Below, piece after piece: positions 36,696 through 44,958 of a stretch of DNA of 64,000 nucleotides (its first letter is position 1; every line of letters begins with the position of its first letter). The translations under genes were made by a program, and so were the position numbers. The stretch spans positions 340,122 to 404,121 of the forward strand of contig JBNKWZ010000027.1 of NCBI GenBank assembly GCA_050300015.1. The letters are read 5' to 3'. The notes under the pieces were generated by a model. That model was not told the origin of the DNA and ran no database searches. It was given only the letters and a program-made list of their open reading frames with translations. This DNA comes from CAYZQH01 sp050300015. Its GTDB lineage: Bacteria; Pseudomonadota; Gammaproteobacteria; Pseudomonadales; Cellvibrionaceae.

Positions 36696-37868
36696 ATGAA
36701 CGTTAAGTTGGCGAGCCTAGCCACTGCGGCTTACGCAGTGATGGGCCTTTCTAGCCTTGGCCATGCCGCAACTCCGACCACTGAGGAAATGTGGCAAACC
36801 ATCAAACAACAGCAAGCCGAGATTGAGCACCTTAAGGCGCAACAGTCAAAAGCCAACCTGAAAATCGAAGCCACGGCAGACGCCGTGGATAGCGGCCGTA
36901 CTCAAAGCGGCTGGTTTAGCAACACCACTATTGGCGGCTACGGAGAACACCATTACAACCACTTTGATGAGGGCAATGACCAAATTGACGCTCATCGCTT
37001 TGTGCTCTTTATTAACCACAAATTTACCGACAACATCAAACTGCACTCAGAGCTGGAGCTAGAACACAGCTTCGCCGGCGATGGCAAACCGGGTGAAGTA
37101 GAGCTTGAACAAGCCTACATTGAGTGGCGCTATACCGACAATCACAGCGTTAATATTGGTTTGTTCTTAATGCCAGTCGGCATCCTGAATGAAACCCATG
37201 AGCCCGATACGTTCTATGGCGTTGAACGCAACAGTGTGGAGAAGGACATTATCCCAACCACTTGGTGGGAAACCGGCGTGATGTTCAGTGGTGCCATTGC
37301 GCCCGGCATCTCGTATGATTTGGCCTTCAACAGCGGTTTGAATACCTCTGCAGATTCCAGTATTCGCAACGGCCGCCAAAAGTCCGCTGAAGCCACGGCT
37401 GAGAGCTTTGCCTACACTGCACGTATCAAGTACACGGCGATAACAGGCCTAGAGCTTGCCACCTCGGTACAATTGCAGCAAGACCTCAGCCAGGACAGCG
37501 CCCCAGATGAGGCCTCTGCAACCCTGATTGAGGCCCACGCAGTGTATAATCGGGGGCCGTTTTCTTTACGGGCACTCTACGCACAATGGGCAGTCGATGG
37601 CGACGACTACAAGGCGGTGGGTAAAGATGATCAAAGCGGCTTTTATATCGAACCCAGCTATAAAATTACCGAGAGCTTCGGTGTGTTTACACGTTACAGC
37701 AGTCGCAATACCGCAGCAGGCCTTGAGACCAGTGAAGACAAAGAAGCTTTAGATGTAGGCTTTAACTACTGGCCGCATGAACGTGTTGTATTAAAGGCCG
37801 ATTACCAAAGTGGCCAAAGCGACAATGTTGATGACAGTTTAAACCTAGGTGTTGGCTGGTCGTTTTAA
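36696..37868 (+). CDS. Outer-membrane porin-like beta-barrel, cassette 1
   Basis: A 390-residue exported protein with GGAG before the ATG and a signal peptide ending SLGHA. A short coiled coil follows (EEMWQTIKQQQAEIEHLKAQQ), as in phosphate-type and LbtU-like porins. The barrel begins at IGGYGEHHYNH, and amphipathic strands continue to a C-terminal aromatic (LNLGVGWSF). The segment GLFLMPVGILNETHEPDTFYGVERN is typical of LbtU-like and related iron-linked porins. It is followed by a hairpin and then by the FMN-binding protein gene. Function is inferred as a passage or platform for the redox proteins encoded with it. Confidence 0.8.
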   Translation: MNVKLASLATAAYAVMGLSSLGHAATPTTEEMWQTIKQQQAEIEHLKAQQSKANLKIEATADAVDSGRTQSGWFSNTTIGGYGEHHYNHFDEGNDQIDAHRFVLFINHKFTDNIKLHSELELEHSFAGDGKPGEVELEQAYIEWRYTDNHSVNIGLFLMPVGILNETHEPDTFYGVERNSVEKDIIPTTWWETGVMFSGAIAPGISYDLAFNSGLNTSADSSIRNGRQKSAEATAESFAYTARIKYTAITGLELATSVQLQQDLSQDSAPDEASATLIEAHAVYNRGPFSLRALYAQWAVDGDDYKAVGKDDQSGFYIEPSYKITESFGVFTRYSSRNTAAGLETSEDKEALDVGFNYWPHERVVLKADYQSGQSDNVDDSLNLGVGWSF

Positions 37869-37903
37869 CCAACGCTAGACGGCAGAGTTATAAAATAATC
37901 CTG

Positions 37904-37927
37904 GGGCCGCTTAACCTGGCCCTTTTT
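37904..37927 (+). terminator. Terminator-like hairpin between porin and FMN-protein genes
   Basis: GGGCC/GGCCC stem with a 9-base loop followed by TTTTT. It ends only 16 bases before the next ATG, which has no clear ribosome site. It could attenuate downstream expression or fix the mRNA 3' end of the porin message. Confidence 0.65.
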
Positions 37928-37943
37928 GCCTTTTGACCCAACT

Positions 37944-38495
37944 ATGTACAGATTTTTGACCCTTTACACAATACTCGCCCTGCTCTCAAGCCTCACTCAT
38001 GCGGAGACGGGTTCCTCCTATACAGAATTTGTGCACAAAGTTTTTGGCCAGCAAGAAATTCAAAAACCCAAAACACTATGGCTGAATAAAGAGCTAAAGG
38101 CTGAAATCTCCAACTTATTCGATTACAAAATGGATGCTTTAAGGTTGCGCTACTGGCAGCACCAACAAACCAGCGCCTGGATACTGGAAGAATTGGGTAA
38201 AGACGAGTTGATTACCATGGGCTTAATTGTAAAAGGGGGTTTGCTTCAAAGTGTAGAGGTACTTGAATACCGTGAAAGTCGAGGCGGCGAGATCCAACAC
38301 CCCTTTTTTACCAAACAGTTTATCAATGCACACCTGCTCAATGATTCCGGCCAATTAAAGCTTGACCGTCATATTGACGGCATCACTGGGGCCACCCTCA
38401 GTGTTCGCGCCATGACAAAAGTCACCAAAGTGGCGCTATTCCTCCATCAAAAAGTGACAACAAACCACGATGTTTCAGAAAGCCCATCACCTTAG
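37944..38495 (+). CDS. Exported FMN-binding domain protein, cassette 1
   Basis: A 183-residue protein starting at ATG 37944, with a signal peptide ending LTHA. The FMN_bind signature is at the C-terminal side: IDGITGATLSVRAM, in which Thr151 is the expected site of covalent phosphoester FMN attachment by ApbE. Before it, VEVLEYRESRGGEI is the usual strand of this fold. Homologues occur in NosR, RnfG/NqrC and stand-alone periplasmic carriers. Being exported and next to a PepSY membrane protein, it probably carries electrons outside the cytoplasm. It is 9 bases upstream of the PepSY gene. Confidence 0.85.
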   Translation: MYRFLTLYTILALLSSLTHAETGSSYTEFVHKVFGQQEIQKPKTLWLNKELKAEISNLFDYKMDALRLRYWQHQQTSAWILEELGKDELITMGLIVKGGLLQSVEVLEYRESRGGEIQHPFFTKQFINAHLLNDSGQLKLDRHIDGITGATLSVRAMTKVTKVALFLHQKVTTNHDVSESPSP

Positions 38496-38504
38496 CGCCT
38501 TCAT

Positions 38505-39257
38505 ATGCGTACCGTTATAAAGCTCCGTATGTTTTTTTGGCGATGGCATCGCCGGCTCGGTTTGACCAGCGCCTTGGTACTGGCGCTACTGTGCATAACG
38601 GGCTTCTTTCTCAATCACAGCGTGTTATTCAATTTACACAAAAGCGCCATCCACTCCAAACTCTTGCTAGCGCTTTACGGTATCGAAGTACCGCGGTTTT
38701 CTGGCATCAAAATTCAGAACAAATGGATAAGCGCGGTCGGCGATCAAATCTATTCTAATGACCGTCACTTACACGAGTGTGAAGGTGGTTTGGTAGGTGC
38801 CATAACTTTACCAAACACCCCTACATGGGTTGCCGCATGTGAAAAGTCCTTTCTTATTTTCACCCATGAAGACGTATTGGTAGAAGTCATTGGAAAAGCC
38901 CACGGTATGAGCTTGCCCATTCAGAGTTTGGGGCACTGCGAACAGCACGTTTGTTATACAGCCAATCAAAAATTGTATCGCGCCGATTTTGAAAGCCTTG
39001 AATGGCAAGCTGCACGAAACACACCCTACACCACAACTCAGTTACAAAACGTACCGCCGGCTTTACAGAATTTCTATCAACGGGTGTTTATCGGAGATGA
39101 CCTCACCTGGGAGCGCGTAATCCAAGACATACACGCAGCGCGATTTTTGGGTGATGCCGGCCCTTGGTTACTGGATATTTTTGCGGTGTTTTTCTTATTT
39201 TTAAGTGGCAGTGGATTTTACCTGTGGTACAGCCAAAGCCGCCGTTTACGCCAATAG
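38505..39257 (+). CDS. PepSY-type inner-membrane protein
   Basis: A 250-residue membrane protein. RMFFWRWHRRLGLTSALV then ALLCITGFFLNH is the first helix of PepSY-TM proteins, with the typical WR-HR-GL pattern and a conserved His that may bind haem. A periplasmic part of about 150 residues contains three or four cysteines (HECEGG, VAACEK, HCEQHVC). A final helix follows (LLDIFAVFFLFLSGSGFYLWY). Related proteins act as or with ferric and sulfoxide-type reductases. It lies immediately after the FMN-binding protein and is likely its membrane electron donor. Confidence 0.8.
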   Translation: MRTVIKLRMFFWRWHRRLGLTSALVLALLCITGFFLNHSVLFNLHKSAIHSKLLLALYGIEVPRFSGIKIQNKWISAVGDQIYSNDRHLHECEGGLVGAITLPNTPTWVAACEKSFLIFTHEDVLVEVIGKAHGMSLPIQSLGHCEQHVCYTANQKLYRADFESLEWQAARNTPYTTTQLQNVPPALQNFYQRVFIGDDLTWERVIQDIHAARFLGDAGPWLLDIFAVFFLFLSGSGFYLWYSQSRRLRQ

Positions 39258-39308
39258 CCGTTTGCAAAAACACTAAAAATAGGATTATTGCTCCAATAAA
39301 GAACACAC

Positions 39309-39846
39309 ATGGCACGTACGCATCCAAATCGTTATAACATTCGGAGCCTAATATTCACTTTAGCCGCAACCTCTTTGGTAGGGTTTGGTGGCGAACCCAA
39401 TGGCGGTCTGTCCGACTTACCTACGGGTGGTGGATGCACTTTACCTCAGGCTTACGGTGTGGTTTGAAAAGTGGGTCATTTGCAACGAAAGCCTCTGCCA
39501 TTTGTTTTTTTATTGGCATCAAAGATGCCTACAGTATTAGATCCAGCACGCGAAACCCAACCGCCAAAATCGTCGGTTGGCTTGCCCCATCACTTAATGG
39601 CCCCTGGGAGCCTTTGGGCGAGAATGACAATACGTTTGCGCCTTTACACACGATCACTTGGCCCGACAACACGCTCTGGGCAGACGGTATATATGATGGA
39701 GAGCTAGTGCGGCAAAGTGCAGACGAACGCAGATTGTTGGCCCATGCAATCTTCAATTTTTGTTCAATGACGACACTGGGCGTTTTATCCCCAAAGGCGT
39801 TTATACAGAAGTCCACAGGGTTGGGTTAGTGACGCCCACGCCTTAA
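39309..39846 (+). pseudogene. Decayed exported glycoside-hydrolase-like gene
   Basis: Three adjoining frames read like pieces of one protein. The first, from ATG 39309, has a signal-like SLIFTLAATSLVGFGG and stops at 39467. The second, about 39500-39755, reads FFIGIKDAYS, then a LAPSLNGPWEPL segment and WADGIYDGELVRQ. The third, to the TAA at 39844, reads FLFNDDTGRFIPKGVY. The middle piece resembles GH62/GH43-type propeller enzymes (GPW-P followed by W-D-I-G-LVR), but the assignment is tentative. At least two frameshifts are needed to join the pieces. No intact copy is present in the window. Confidence 0.45.
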
Positions 39847-39862
39847 GCTCATCAAGGTAGGC

Positions 39863-40162
39863 TTAACCCAAATTGAGCTTTTGATTGTCCAAGGCTTTTT
39901 GAGTGATGTACGAATATAGGGACGCGATCTCCGCAATCAATTTTTTGTACTCAGAATGCCGATCTGCGATATGCTCCCAAACCTGCACATCCTTAATTGC
40001 CTCTTGTAAAAGCGTCATTTCGAACTCCCCCAGCACTTCACCACGATCCACATCTTCCTTAATTTTAAGAATTTGTGGAATTTGGTAACGATCAAAGCTT
40101 TGCAAAATGGCTTCGATGGTACCCAATTCATCTGGTGTGAGTTTTGAGTGTGTATCGTTCAT
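39863..40162 (-). CDS. Small helical hypothetical protein
   Basis: A 99-residue cytoplasmic protein with AGG seven bases before the ATG. It is almost entirely helical and acidic at the N-terminus (LTPDELGTIEAILQSFDRYQIPQ), with a second helix pair (LLQEAIKDVQVWEHIADRH). There is no cysteine, signal or membrane segment. I do not recognise the family. Its regular codon use and clear start make it likely real. Confidence 0.65.
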   Translation of the reverse strand: MNDTHSKLTPDELGTIEAILQSFDRYQIPQILKIKEDVDRGEVLGEFEMTLLQEAIKDVQVWEHIADRHSEYKKLIAEIASLYSYITQKALDNQKLNLG

Positions 40163-40964
40163 GGTATTGCCTATTTATTAACGAATTGCCCCCTTTTCAG
40201 CTGTTGTTTATCATCACAAAACACTTGAGCTGAACCCAATACTCGGCAGTTGCACTGATGCAATCATTCGGCTTTATGCTCTGATAGCATTCAAATACTG
40301 TCAATTTCAACAGCAAACACCGATTGTAGAATAACAATGCTAAGGTACCAAGGATTTTACGGAATAGGCGTTTTTCAAAGCGTCACCACATCCTCGCCCC
40401 CAATTACGTTTAGCATTAGCCAGTGCATGCAAACTCACACCAAGCCAACTAGAGTGGCTACAAGCGCGCGTCACTCACGGCTAAATAATTTAATTGTCAG
40501 ATACATGACGCAATAATACTGCCCGAGGTATTTCTGGCTACGGCCACCATTCAAGCCCAATGGGCGCCGAGGCTATTATAGGCTACAACGATACGAATCT
40601 GACGTGGATTTCGCACTAATGCGATAGGTTCTCGCTTGATGTTCAGCCGCCCTGACGACACCCCAAAATACAAACTGGCCATAGGTTTTAATATTTGCAC
40701 AGAATAGTATTTCGGCCAACAGGCTATGCCGAAGGCTAACCGATTGCCGATCACTGAATGAACAACCGTTATCCTCCTCGGCACATGACTACTTCAATGG
40801 CGTGATGCCAGCAAGATACGTGTACAATTGCCACAATACTCTTAAAGTATAAGCTCAATATCGCAAAGGGTTAACTTGGATCATCGTGGACTTGAGTTGA
40901 ACCGTTACCACTTTACCGGGCGCCCAGTAAAATGACTCGCTCGCAACACTAGGCCAATCCACTA
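40163..40964. other. Intergenic region
   Basis: About 800 bases in which I see no gene, strong hairpin or repeat. The TAXI protein promoter should lie at the right end. Confidence 0.4.
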
Positions 40965-42257
40965 ATGGACGATTTGAAAGCCTTTATTAAAACGAATTTT
41001 TGGCTACCCATCGCCATCGCTGTCGTCGCTATTGCCTTGTGGCAACTGGTGGACCCAGCCCCACCGGGCACCTTAACGTTGGCAACTGGCAGCCCTGATG
41101 GGCGTTATTACAAATTGGGTAAGCTATTGGAAAAGGATTTGGCCAAGCAAGGCGTGACTTTAAATGTAGTGAGCACCGCGGGCAGTGGCGACAATATGGC
41201 ACGCCTGATCGAGGCTGACGGCGACGTAGCCATTGCCTTTGTGCAAAGTGGTATGCACGAGATGTTTGAGGGTAAAGATGGCAAACTGCAAAGTTTGGGC
41301 AGTTTTTACTATGAGCCTATTTGGTTATTCCACAATAGGGCTTTATCTATTGAGCGCTTGTCGGATTTGGCCGGTTTAAAGGTGGGCATCGGCGAGGCCG
41401 GCAGCGGCACCCAAATTGTGGCCAAGTATATTGCCCGCGAAAATGGGTTAAGCGCCGAGAACGGCAACGTACAGTTCTATGAATTGGACGCCGATGATAC
41501 GGTGGAAAAGCTTACCCAAGGTGAACTCGACGCAGCCCTATTTACCGTTTCACCGCAAAGCGAGCGCATTCAAGCGTTGATTCATTCGCCCAACATTGAT
41601 TTTTTAGATATCAAGCGCAGCGAGGCCTATACCGCACGCTACAGTTTTTTATCCAGCGTGACCATTCATGAGGGTCTGCTGGATTTGGAACACAACATTC
41701 CACCCTTTGACCGCACCACCTTGGCTTCCACTGCAACGCTTCTGATCAACGACCGCTTTCACCCCTCAGTAACACCACTGGTGCTGGAGGCCTTATCCAA
41801 ACACTTAAAAAAAGGCGGTGTATTAGAAGCTCCCAACGAATTCCCCTCACCTAACAATACCGACTTTCCCTTATCCAAAGAAGCGGAACATTATTACGAA
41901 TACGGCCCGCCATTTTTGTTGCGCTTTATGCCGTTTTGGGCCGCCTCGCTGGTAGACCGACTGATTATTTTTGTGATCCCCCTACTGGTGATTTTAGTGC
42001 CCCTTTCAAAATTGGCCGGGCCCATCTACCGCTGGCGCATTCGCTCTAGAATATACCGGTGGTATCGATACTTATTAACACTGGACAAAGACCTTGCCCA
42101 AGGGAAACTCAGCGACATACCTACCGAACAGCAAAAATTGGAAGACCTTACCAATGAGCTCGCGCAAATAGAGGTGCCTCTGTCCTATGCGGATGAGCTA
42201 TATCATTTAAAAAACCACCTCGAATACTTAAAGGCCAGGCTAAAGAATAAGATTTAA
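40965..42257 (+). CDS. TAXI-family TRAP-type solute-binding protein with membrane anchors
   Basis: A 430-residue protein. An N-terminal hydrophobic segment (LPIAIAVVAIALWQLV) is followed by the TAXI binding domain: LTLATGSPDGRYYKLG, STAGSGDNMARL, AFVQSGMHE, KVGIGEAGSGTQIVAKYI. Unlike free periplasmic TAXI proteins it continues into a C-terminal helix (LVDRLIIFVIPLLVILVPLS) and a cytoplasmic tail with a coiled coil (ELYHLKNHLEYLKAR). It is therefore tethered at both ends. No TRAP permease gene is nearby, so it may work as a ligand sensor rather than a transporter component. Confidence 0.88.
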   Translation: MDDLKAFIKTNFWLPIAIAVVAIALWQLVDPAPPGTLTLATGSPDGRYYKLGKLLEKDLAKQGVTLNVVSTAGSGDNMARLIEADGDVAIAFVQSGMHEMFEGKDGKLQSLGSFYYEPIWLFHNRALSIERLSDLAGLKVGIGEAGSGTQIVAKYIARENGLSAENGNVQFYELDADDTVEKLTQGELDAALFTVSPQSERIQALIHSPNIDFLDIKRSEAYTARYSFLSSVTIHEGLLDLEHNIPPFDRTTLASTATLLINDRFHPSVTPLVLEALSKHLKKGGVLEAPNEFPSPNNTDFPLSKEAEHYYEYGPPFLLRFMPFWAASLVDRLIIFVIPLLVILVPLSKLAGPIYRWRIRSRIYRWYRYLLTLDKDLAQGKLSDIPTEQQKLEDLTNELAQIEVPLSYADELYHLKNHLEYLKARLKNKI

Positions 42258-42548
42258 CGTTACCCGCGTCACCAGCGTCACCCGCTGATGACCCTATTAT
42301 TTTGCGTGCGGTCTATCAATGTCGACAAAGCCTTTTGTACGAGCAAAGCCAGTCATCGGCCAGTTTCCGATTGTCATCTGTGGTCACCAAGCCATCCTCT
42401 CTATTGCAACAGCCCAGCGCACGCAACACCCTGTTGGCGGCTCGATGAGACAGTACCGCTGGCCGCAGGCTTACGAGGAATGGCACGCCTTTGCATGCCA
42501 CCCATACCAGACGCCATCAGCAGAGTCGCCGTACGACACATACTTAAT

Positions 42549-42567
42549 AATAATGATTTGCATTAGC
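42549..42567. promoter_or_regulatory. Fur box upstream of cassette 2
   Basis: AATAATGATTTGCATTAGC matches the 19-base Fur consensus at 14 positions, including the AATGATTTGCATT core common in gammaproteobacterial Fur boxes. It lies 54-72 bases before the GTG at 42621, in good promoter position. Confidence 0.7.
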
Positions 42568-42620
42568 TTTATAATTTAGATAGGCTGCGTACCGAGATTA
42601 ACGAGATAGGGGAATTCTCT

Positions 42621-43520
42621 GTGCCTTTGCATATCTTTCGACACAAGGCGGCCTTCGTCTTGCCCGCACTGTTTCTTTGTCACGCGGCAACGGCCGGCGA
42701 AAATTTTTTTGGCGCGGTCAAAGAAGCCGAAACGTTACCTAGCGGCGCAAAAGAGCTCTACCAAAAGGTCCGTATACGCGACGGTAAAGACCTAGGTGAT
42801 TATCAAGCCATTGATTTTATTACCGAATTTGAATATGGCGTAACGGACCGGTTCAGTTACTCTGTTGGCGTGAAACTCATGTCGATTGACACCCGCGACC
42901 TAGTGGTAGATGGCTACCTGCCCATGAACAAGCAGTTTGATTTTAGGCTGTCCGGCTTTGAAGTGTCCTCTAAATACATGTTCTTGAGCCCGGCTAAAAA
43001 TGACTTGGGTTTGGCGCTGTCTTACGGATTGGATTACAGCATTGTGGACCCCCACTCTGGGCAGGACAAAAACACCTACTCCTTTGAGCTAGACCTGCAA
43101 TTACAAAAATATTTTTGGGAAGGGCAGCTCATTTGGGTGGGTAATGCAGGGTTAGAAACCACTTACGCCGACCGCGCTGAAATTGACAATTTGCCTGCTG
43201 ACTTTGACTGGCCAACTGACCCCGAAATGGAGATTGAACCTAAATTCGGCACGGGCATCACCTATCGCTTTTTACCCAACTGGTTTATTGGCATTGAAGC
43301 AACCTATGAAACCGAATTTGAAACCGAAGTCGGTCAAGAACGCTGGTCGTTTTTTGCGGGGCCATCTGTTCATTATGGCAGCCAGTTCTGGTGGGCCACC
43401 GTTTCTTGGTTGCCCCAAATAAAAGGCGGCGGCGAGCAATTTGAAGGTCAAGACCCAGATTTGCACCTGATCGAAAAAACAGAGCAAGAGTATCGCTTAA
43501 AAGTCGGTTTTAATTTTTAA
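42621..43520 (+). CDS. DUF6662-like outer-membrane protein, cassette 2
   Basis: A 299-residue exported protein with a GTG start, a GGGGA site seven bases upstream and a signal peptide ending HAATAG. Amphipathic beta-strands alternate through the whole length (FITEFEYGVTDRFSYSVGVKL, WFIGIEATYETEFETEVG) and end in Phe (RLKVGFNF), so it is an outer-membrane barrel. The sequence resembles the DUF6662 group. With a Fur box in front and an FMN-binding protein, ApbE and a membrane protein behind, it is probably made under iron limitation. Confidence 0.8.
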   Translation: MPLHIFRHKAAFVLPALFLCHAATAGENFFGAVKEAETLPSGAKELYQKVRIRDGKDLGDYQAIDFITEFEYGVTDRFSYSVGVKLMSIDTRDLVVDGYLPMNKQFDFRLSGFEVSSKYMFLSPAKNDLGLALSYGLDYSIVDPHSGQDKNTYSFELDLQLQKYFWEGQLIWVGNAGLETTYADRAEIDNLPADFDWPTDPEMEIEPKFGTGITYRFLPNWFIGIEATYETEFETEVGQERWSFFAGPSVHYGSQFWWATVSWLPQIKGGGEQFEGQDPDLHLIEKTEQEYRLKVGFNF

Positions 43521-43528
43521 TTTACAGA

Positions 43529-43577
43529 CCATCAAGCTGTGCTTCAGCGAAAAAACGCCGCCTCGCACAGCTGATGG
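43529..43577 (+). other. Strong imperfect hairpin between barrel and FMN-protein genes, cassette 2
   Basis: CCATC-A-AGCTGTGC pairs with GCACAGCT-GATGG: 13 pairs with one bulged A and a 22-base loop containing AAAAAA. No T-run follows, so this is a processing or stabilising stem rather than a terminator. It ends 17 bases before the FMN-protein ATG. Confidence 0.7.
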
Positions 43578-43594
43578 TCACAGGGCAACCTCAC

Positions 43595-44134
43595 ATGAAT
43601 AACTCTCTTTGGTTATTGCCTATTGCAACGCTCATTGCGCCAGCGTATGCGGTAGATTATCTCTCCGTCGCTCAGGCTCAAAAATCGTTGTTCCCCACCG
43701 GAGCGCAATTTGCAGAATATCCGATCGAGCTTTCCAAACAAGACAAAAAACAAATTAAAAAACGCGCAGGCGTACGCCAACGTCAAGACCTGCAACCCAT
43801 TTGGAAGGTCACTGCCAACGATCAACTTCAGGGATGGTTTGTGGTAGACGACGTGATCGGCAAGCACGAGTACATCACTTACGCTGTCGCCATCAGTCCA
43901 GCAGGCGAGGTAATGGGAGTGGACATTATGAGTTATCGAGAGACTCACGGCGGTGAAGTGCGAGATGCACCTTGGCGCGCAAACTTTGTGGGTAAAACCG
44001 TGGAATCCCCCCTGAAACTAGACCAAGACATCCCAAATATCAGCGGTGCGACGCTCAGCAGCCGCAACATCACCGACGGCGTCAAACGATTGTTGGTGCT
44101 GCATAATCTAAAATTGAAAAACATCTTGTACTAA
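43595..44134 (+). CDS. Exported FMN-binding domain protein, cassette 2
   Basis: A 179-residue protein from ATG 43595, with signal peptide LLPIATLIAPAYA. The FMN_bind end motif is NISGATLSSRNI, with Thr153 the expected FMN attachment residue; VDIMSYRETHGGEV is the preceding strand. It is a paralogue of 37944-38495 (the YRE-GGE and GATLS blocks align) but has a Lys/Gln-rich insert (SKQDKKQIKKRAGVRQ). Its stop overlaps the apbE start by one base, so translation is coupled with the enzyme that probably flavinylates it. Confidence 0.88.
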   Translation: MNNSLWLLPIATLIAPAYAVDYLSVAQAQKSLFPTGAQFAEYPIELSKQDKKQIKKRAGVRQRQDLQPIWKVTANDQLQGWFVVDDVIGKHEYITYAVAISPAGEVMGVDIMSYRETHGGEVRDAPWRANFVGKTVESPLKLDQDIPNISGATLSSRNITDGVKRLLVLHNLKLKNILY

Positions 44135-44958
44135 TGCGACGCGCCAAACCCCTATTAGGCACGGTGGTAGAAATCGGTATTTCCAATAGTGCGCACACAA
44201 TGGACGAGAAGACCGTTCATACTGCCATTCATCAAGCCTTTCAATCCATTCAAACGGTTCATGACGTTTTGAGCTTTCACTCCCAGACCAGCGAACTCAC
44301 GCGCCTAAATACGCATCCGGGCGAGTGGGTACCGATGCGTCCGTTGGCTTTAAGAGTGTTACGACTCGCACGCGGTTTAATGGTACGCACTCACAATACT
44401 TTTAATTGTACTTGTGCAGGCGAATTGGTCAAAAATGGGCGCTTACCCAATCCCTACGGACAAGGACACACCGCCGCCATTTTGCTAAAAGGGTCCGCAG
44501 CAGATCTCGAATTATCGGCGCACCAAGCCAAACTAAACCGGCCGGTATTGATCACTCTAGATGGTATTGCAAAAGGTTTTGCCGTAGACCAAGCCATTCG
44601 TGCGCTCATGCGATGGCAGTTGCCAGGGGGCTGGGTGAATGCCGGTGGAGATCTTCGAGTATTTGGCGATACCTCTTTGTCCGTCTCTCTGCGTAGGCCT
44701 ACACATTTTACTCAAACCATCACCGTTAGAAATGAAGCATTGGCAAGCTCACAAATAGGACAAAAAGATGACTCTCGGTTTCCAGGTATGATTGTGGGTG
44801 ATATAGCCGACACCTCTGACCTTATCAGCATTCGAGCAATGCGCGCCTGGAAAGCCGACGCGCTTACTAAGGTAGCGGCTTGCACTCCTCGGCACGAACG
44901 CGCTGCATGGTTACGTCGATGCCAAGCGCGTGAGGTGTATCCTCATGAAATTTCTTGA
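44134..44958 (+). CDS. apbE: ApbE-family FAD:protein FMN transferase, no visible export signal
   Basis: Transfers FMN from FAD to a Thr of target proteins (established for ApbE). The family signature is present: LLGTVVEIGI at the N-terminus, LDGIAKGFAVDQAI, GGWVNAGGDLRVFG, and the metal-site ADALTKVAA near the end. The 274 residues are shorter than periplasmic ApbE lipoproteins, and the protein begins directly at the catalytic fold: no signal peptide or lipobox, and an in-frame TAA about 27 bases upstream excludes a longer form. This is odd, because the FMN proteins encoded next to it carry Sec signals. It overlaps the next gene by 14 bases. Confidence 0.92.
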   Translation: MRRAKPLLGTVVEIGISNSAHTMDEKTVHTAIHQAFQSIQTVHDVLSFHSQTSELTRLNTHPGEWVPMRPLALRVLRLARGLMVRTHNTFNCTCAGELVKNGRLPNPYGQGHTAAILLKGSAADLELSAHQAKLNRPVLITLDGIAKGFAVDQAIRALMRWQLPGGWVNAGGDLRVFGDTSLSVSLRRPTHFTQTITVRNEALASSQIGQKDDSRFPGMIVGDIADTSDLISIRAMRAWKADALTKVAACTPRHERAAWLRRCQAREVYPHEIS

